Positions 58,991-64,000 of a stretch of DNA of 64,000 nucleotides are shown piece by piece; positions within the stretch are counted from its first letter, which is position 1, and every line of letters starts with the position of its first letter. The notes under the pieces are model-generated. The model worked only from the letters and a program-made list of their open reading frames with translations, searched no databases and was not told where the DNA came from. Position numbers and translations under genes: made by a program. This DNA is from Cercophora sp. LCS_1 (taxonomy: Eukaryota > Ascomycota > Sordariomycetes > Sordariales > Lasiosphaeriaceae), in NCBI GenBank assembly GCA_036250225.1, contig JAPZLL010000009.1, forward strand, positions 930,001-994,000. The letters are read 5' to 3'.

Positions 58991-60428
58991 GGTGGGCTGT
59001 GGCGATGGTGGTGGGCCGGGGAAGATCGAGGGAAAGAAAGGTCACACAAACACAGCTCTGGGAGAAGGGGGAGAGGAAGAATATGTGCGATTAAGAGGAG
59101 GTTCTAGAGATACAAAACCATCGCCAGCTCAAACACACGGCAGTCGCAGTCACCTGGGGCCGGGATAAAGCCAACCAGCAACACCTTGTCGCGCCTCTTC
59201 GACCTCGGCTCTGGCACCCCGGATTATGGGTCTTGGTGTCGCGTTGGAATGTGGGGTATGCCGAGCGTTGGTATTGCGAAGGCCGTGATTGGCCCAGAAC
59301 CCAATGGCTCCGTCGAGCATGTGACGACGTCAACCGGAGCCGGGGCATCCAGCATGACTTGCCTCTCGCTTCATCCGTGAGTCCGGAACTGGTTGCACCC
59401 ACAGAGCACCGTCTGTTGGCGGCAGGTTCCGCCTCCTTTTCAGCGCCGAGGAAGCTTCTCCAAAGTTGCGGGGAAATCGAGGGGTGCGGAAGACCAAATT
59501 CAGAAATCCCACTTTCAGGTACAACCCTAACCCGGACTTTAACGTTGTCCTCCAGCTTCGTGCCTCGGAAAGTTCATTCGAACGCCTCTCCTGCAAGTTC
59601 AGAGCCACTGGGAACCGCATCTTTCTTGTGCGCTACTGCACAGCCGCATCTCGACCTGCTTGGCAAGAAGTTCTCGTGGTGTTCATGCGCTCTTTGCAGC
59701 AGCCAATCCCATTCTTACCCCGCCAATTACTCAGGCCTCGTTTTTCGCTCTCTTCAAGTGAGTTGCTTACATTCTCTGGTCAGACGGGAAGTTGCCGCAT
59801 GTTTGCTTGAGACACAACCATTGGTCCGATCCCAGGTTTGTCTGATGGACTTGCTGGCCCCATTCTCCTGCCGCCTCCTATTCTTCTCTCGCATCTTGCG
59901 TTTTTCCCCGTGCAGTTGGTGCGTGGCATCGATGCGTTCGCGCTGCGACGAGATCACGGGCTGTTATCGGCTTTATTCCTGGCCGCTGGACCTGCTATCG
60001 CAGCGATACCGGTCACACGCCTTGTCTTTCCGTCATGTAATGGCATGCCACCCGGCTGGTCTCGGTTCTCCTCCGGTCGGCCATGCCAGGCCAATCTAGA
60101 GGTCGGAGGCAATACCGATGATGTGGTTTTGGTGAACCCCATGAGGGATATCACCCCGCATGCTTCTGCCTGCTGCACAGATCAATTCGAATGAACTCCC
60201 ACTCGATCTGTGATCCAACCAACCTTTCTGGTTATCGTGGTATTTTTGGTGTTTTCATCGACTGTTTAGCTTCAAGAATTAGCTCTCCAAGCTATCTACG
60301 GTTTCTCCTCTGGCGGTCAGCGGCTGAATGAGATCCACCGATCGAGAGCCCAGGGAGACACTGCGTACCTCCTTTTTCTCTCTCGTCAACACATCGCCGC
60401 TGCCCACTATTGCTGAACACGTATCGTT
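58991..60428. other. divergent intergenic region dehydrogenase / amine oxidase
   Basis: About 1.4 kb. The + frame at 59233..60099 is open for 288 codons but is Ser/Cys/Leu-rich with no recognised content. AACCCTAACC lies at 59523..59532. Confidence 0.4.
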
Positions 60429-62283
60429 ATGGACGCTTACTCAATGTCTGTGACAAGCGCCGCGCGCAGGAAAACCTCCAGGATATATCAGGAACTGGGG
60501 CTCTCCCGTCCTCAATTTGGGCTTGGCATTGAACACTCCTGTTCGAGGAGCATGAGCATCATGGACCAAGTGTTGAAGGTATAGCAACCCTCAATGTCGA
60601 GCTCCCGCGGTAAGCCTGGTTACGCAAACATTCATGTTTTGCTACCGTCGCTCAAACGTTCACAATTGCCTTGGACATTGTTTAACTCACTCCCTTGATA
60701 GCATGAGACCCTCGACCCGGGAAGAAAACCCCACGTGGGTGTAGTCGGCGCAGGTCTTGCGGGCCTCCGCGCAGCGGACATTTTGCTCCGCTCCGGCTTT
60801 CGTGTTACAGTCCTCGAGGCAAGGAATCGGCTGGGGGGCAGACTATACCAGGAGAAACTCTCCAATGGCCATATGATAGACATTGGCGCTAACTGGATCC
60901 ATGGAACCGAAAACAACCCCATCATGGACCTTGCCCTGGAGACAGGGACTGCAGTTGGGAATGGTGATTCTCGATCCATTGTTTACGACGAGGATGGCAA
61001 TATGTTGCCTCCAGAGGTCGGAGCTAGCTACTCAGAAACCATGTGGAGCATTATCGAAGACGCATTTGACTATTCTAACAAACACAGCGCCGATATCGAT
61101 CCTGCTTTGACGCTTTTGGACTTCTTCAAGGAACAGATACCCAAAAAGGCCCCGGAAACGGAGCCGGGCTGCGCACAGAAGAGACACATTCTCCTTCAGC
61201 TTTCCGAGCTTTGGGGCGCCTTCGTCGGAACCCCTATCGAGAGACAGAGTCTCAAGTTCTTTTGGCTGGAGGAGTGTATTGACGGCGGTTTGTGTCCCCG
61301 ATACTCATGCTTTCACGGCATACTGATCAATAACAGAAAACCTCTTCTGCGCTGGCACGTACCACAAAATCCTAGACAAGGTTGCCACGCCAGCCGTTGA
61401 AGGTGCCGATATCAGGTATCAGACCCGCGTTTCTGAGATCCACGGCAAGTCAACGGCGGCAAGTGGCACTGTTAGGGTGAAGACAACCGACGGCCAAGTC
61501 CTCGAGTTTGACCAACTCGTTGTCACCACGCCTCTCGGCTGGTTGAAGCAAAATCCCCACGCTTTTTACCCGTCCCTTCCCGGCAGGATATCGCGGGCAA
61601 TACAGAATCTTGGTTATGGTTGTCTCGAAAAGGTAGCCCAACCCCCTCTGAAACTGAAAAACCATAAGACATGTTTCTGACATTGCCAGGTCTACATATC
61701 CTTCCCCAAAGCGTTTTGGCTTACACCCAACTCCGAGGGGCGGGCGGTAAAGGGCTTTGCGCAATGGCTAGCGCCCAAGTATGCACCAGATTCCAACCCG
61801 GAGCGTTGGACAAACGAAATCGTCGAGCTCGGCTCGTTGGGTCCTCCTCATGGACATCCAACGATGCTTTTCTACATCTACGGTGACGAGTCGAGGTATG
61901 TTACGTCGAGGGTTCGCTCCCTTCCTGGCAAGGGCGAGAAGGATGAGTTTTTGTATGCCTTCTTCAAGCCGTATTACTCGAGGCTCCCATCATACCAAGA
62001 GGGTCACCCGGACTGCAAGCCTGTAGCTTCCTTTTCGACGGATTGGCTTGGGGATGATCTGGCTGGGAATGGGAGCTACTGTAATTTTCAAGTCGGGCTG
62101 CAGGAGGGAGACAAGGACATTTTGGCCATGAGAGCTGGGATGCCCGACGAGGGCGTTTGGCTTGCCGGTGAACATACCGCGCCGTTTGTTGCATTGGGAA
62201 CAGTAACGGGGGCTTATTGGAGTGGCGAGGATGTTGGGCGGAGGATTGCGCAGGTTTATGGGAAGGCGAAGGATAGTGTTTGA
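60429..62283 (+). CDS. FAD-dependent amine oxidase (polyamine oxidase-like)
   Basis: join(60429..60578,60702..61287,61337..61632,61690..62283), 541 aa. Introns of 123, 49 and 57 nt keep phase. The FAD Rossmann fold starts at about residue 60 (GVVGAGLAGLRAADILL...EARNRLGGR). IGANWIHGTENNP is the next FAD block of the amine-oxidase family. QLVVTTPLGWLKQ is the substrate-domain motif. The C-terminal FAD motif is VWLAGEHTAPFVALGTVTGAYWSGEDVG. Such enzymes oxidise spermine/spermidine or other amines with release of hydrogen peroxide; the exact substrate is unknown. There is no signal peptide or SKL end (it ends AKDSV). The 50-residue first exon is basic and less conserved, so a later Met (residue 42 or 45) is possible. 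Confidence 0.85.
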
Positions 62284-63715
62284 GTTGTATGCCCTATGTT
62301 TCTTGGGTTAGGTGGCAGCTTGATTCTGGGCATGTTGGGGTTAGAAGCGCATTTTCTTCACTTCACCTTAGAGCTGAGCGCTTGATCTTACGAGGGATTT
62401 GAGGTATGGCACAACAGGAGGCGCTAGTGGGTCCCACGAGGGCATAGCAACATCCGGATAGAGCCTCGGTTTCTTTGGTTTCCGCCACAAACTCACATAA
62501 TGAGTGATTGCTGTCTCAATTCCAGCCGCTGACGACCTATGCGCATCGGATTTGTTTGTTAGAAACTCTAAAATCATTTGGCCGTTTCCGGCGGACGTGG
62601 ATGTAAGATCCTGGGGATTGAAAACCTTGGCTTCTGGCCGCTGGCATCTCTGGGTGTTTGGAAATTCAAAATATACCGCTTCCATAAGATATAGTAGAGC
62701 CGCCTCCTACCTGCCCTAGGGTAGCGTGCCATCTTTTTCGTCGAGTACTTCGCCGGCTGGACTGAGCCCAGTAAACAAAGCTGTCATTGTTTGAAGCTGT
62801 GAAGTCAACTCGGTGTAAGTCACAGCGTTTCAGTCGACCTTGGATCCCTGTCAGCCCGCGCAGCTGTGTTGCAGCGCTCTTGCAGCGTCAGAGTGGATCT
62901 TTCGAGGTAGGCAGCCGCACCGTTCAGCCCGTCAAATAGTCCGGAAGGAAAACGAGGCGGTCGGAGGCGATGTGTTTTGTCACATATGGGCTGGCTATTT
63001 ACTTTTCCCGAGCACAGTGACTCTTGCCCCTCCCAGCCTCCTACATCTCGTCCCATAAGATTGGCGATGTCGTGGCTTTGTGACGAGGCCTTTGGTGGGG
63101 TCCCCATTGCATCGTTGGGTGATGTGGGGCCCTTTCCAGGGCGCCCAGGCTAGCACGCCTGACAACCCTGTCCTCCCGCGCATGGTTTCACGCTGCCGAT
63201 AAGACCGATCAACTGATTGGGGAGCTTGACACCCAAGCTCGTCACGGGTTGTGTCCAGCCCACTTCAACCACTCACCACGTCAACCAGGGGAGACCTGAC
63301 TCTGCCTTCTCCGGCTTGCTCTCACTCGGTCCTCTTCCCCTTCCGACAACCGTCAAGGTGTACTGGCCGGAAAACGAACAACCGGCGTTCTCTGTTGCTG
63401 CCCGTGTCATAGATTACAACGACGAAGGTGATGATGGTATCCCAACCATGACTTTCCCCGCATCCACATCCCACCTCGTCCGTTCCGGTCCTGCCAACAC
63501 CTCCCTGCCCTCGCGAGTTGGCGCCATTTACCGTTGGGAGCCCCGAGCTTCGGCTTTCAAGATTCGGCCTTGGGCCATTTGAGTTGCCGGTCGCCACATA
63601 GTTTACGTCCTGTGACAGCCTCCCTCCCAACCGACAAAACTGTTGCTGTTAACCTAGCAACAAGGACATAACTCCGAACCTCGAAATTCCAACAACAGGA
63701 GAAGCGCGAGCAACC
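62284..63715. other. intergenic region before ATG2
   Basis: 1.4 kb, likely the ATG2 promoter. No gene, tRNA or repeat recognised. Confidence 0.45.
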
Positions 63716-64000
63716 ATGGCGTCCTTCTTCCAGTCGTTCCGCAACTCGCTGATGCCGAAGCAGTTGCTTCGCTTCGCGCTGAAGCGATTCGACATCCTCG
63801 ATCCCAAGGATCTCGATCTCGACAATCTCGACTTTACGTTGGGGCGGAATAACGTATTCGAGTTCCGTGATGTCGGCCTTATTTTAGAGGTATATCCTGC
63901 GATTGCCTTTTCGCCCCAGCCTGTGCTGTTATTGAACCTGTAATCTGATGTTGCCTGTGATAGAACCTCGAGAAGCGACTCCAACTTCCACCCAGTTTCT
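63716..64000 (+). CDS. ATG2: autophagy-related protein 2, N-terminal part (cut by window end)
   Basis: Exon 1 is 63716..63889; the intron 63890..63963 (74 nt) has a GTATAT donor and TAG acceptor; exon 2 begins at 63964 and runs off the window. The visible 70 residues start MASFFQSFRNSLMPKQLLRF and continue through FTLGRNNVFEFRDVGLILE to NLEKRLQLPPSF, the chorein-N start of Atg2. Atg2 is a bridge-like lipid transfer protein that moves phospholipids from the ER to the growing phagophore. The family is about 2000 residues, so over 95% lies outside the window. Confidence 0.9.

Noticed and set aside
58031..59107. 358-codon open frame on the + strand
   Set aside because: It is antisense to the complete cytochrome b5-dehydrogenase gene; codon bias of the true gene creates it. 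Content is Val/Leu/Gly/Asp-rich with no domain.
59233..60099. 288-codon + frame
   Set aside because: No recognised motif, Ser/Cys/Leu-rich, no ATG with context and no splice partner; probably chance in GC-rich intergenic DNA.

Overview
The window is a gene-dense piece of nuclear chromosome from a filamentous ascomycete, most likely a Sordariomycete and possibly Sordariales/Chaetomiaceae-like. I infer this from short introns (about 45-75 nt, GT-AG, CTGAC-like branch sites), GC-rich coding sequence, long intergenic spans with 3-4 kb gene upstream regions, and protein sequences that match Pezizomycotina orthologues from memory. No database search was possible. There is no CRISPR array, rRNA, phage or recognisable intact transposon. 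I rebuilt 18 protein-coding genes by joining open frames across splice sites; for each spliced gene I checked that reading phase is kept at every junction.

Layout. 0.2-0.6 kb: small membrane protein (Rcf3-like?). 0.8-1.9 kb: clamp-loader subunit RFC4 (-). 2.8-4.3 kb: ornithine acetyltransferase ArgJ (-). 5.0-6.2 kb: derlin with an SHP box (+). 6.7-7.7 kb: single-pass membrane protein with a long tail (-), 5' end uncertain. 11.2-11.8 kb: small secreted protein (+). 12.1-14.9 kb: gamma-tubulin complex GCP3 (-). 15.5-17.0 kb: SAGA subunit Ada1/Hfi1 (+). 18.2-22.1 kb: replication-checkpoint mediator Mrc1 (+). 23.4-27.0 kb: Wee1 kinase (-). 31.1-33.2 kb: Mediator Med1 (-). 34.3-35.5 kb: coiled-coil protein of unknown function (+). 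37.7-39.4 kb: UBR7/Mlo2-type UBR-PHD protein (-). 40.1-42.8 kb: MCM2 (+). 45.3-48.6 kb: Ubp3/USP10-type deubiquitinase (-). 49.7-51.9 kb: Sae2/CtIP/Ctp1 (-). 54.9-56.3 kb: Gis2/CNBP zinc-knuckle protein (+). 57.4-59.0 kb: cytochrome b5-acyl-CoA dehydrogenase fusion (-). 60.4-62.3 kb: flavin amine oxidase (+). 63.7 kb to the end: N-terminus of Atg2 (+, cut by the window edge).

Functional theme. RFC4, Mrc1, Wee1, MCM2 and Sae2 all act in DNA replication, the S-phase checkpoint or break repair, and GCP3 acts in microtubule nucleation. RFC4, MRC1, MCM2 and SAE2 each carry ACGCGT (MluI cell-cycle box) sites within about 200 bp of their start codons. The neighbours do not form an operon or a metabolic cluster, so this is shared regulation at most.

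The main signal that gene annotation does not explain is a fixed-spacing bipartite motif, CACTGCAATTT, then 11 bp, then GAGGCC. It occurs at least seven times, always on the + strand, in the two largest convergent intergenic regions (35.5-37.7 kb and 42.8-45.3 kb). I saw no copy elsewhere. I do not know what it is. Other points are a tRNA-like Pol III promoter without a foldable tRNA, tiny coding exons in MCM2 (5 nt) and GIS2 (14, 15 and 20 nt), and three stop-free introns whose length is a multiple of three.
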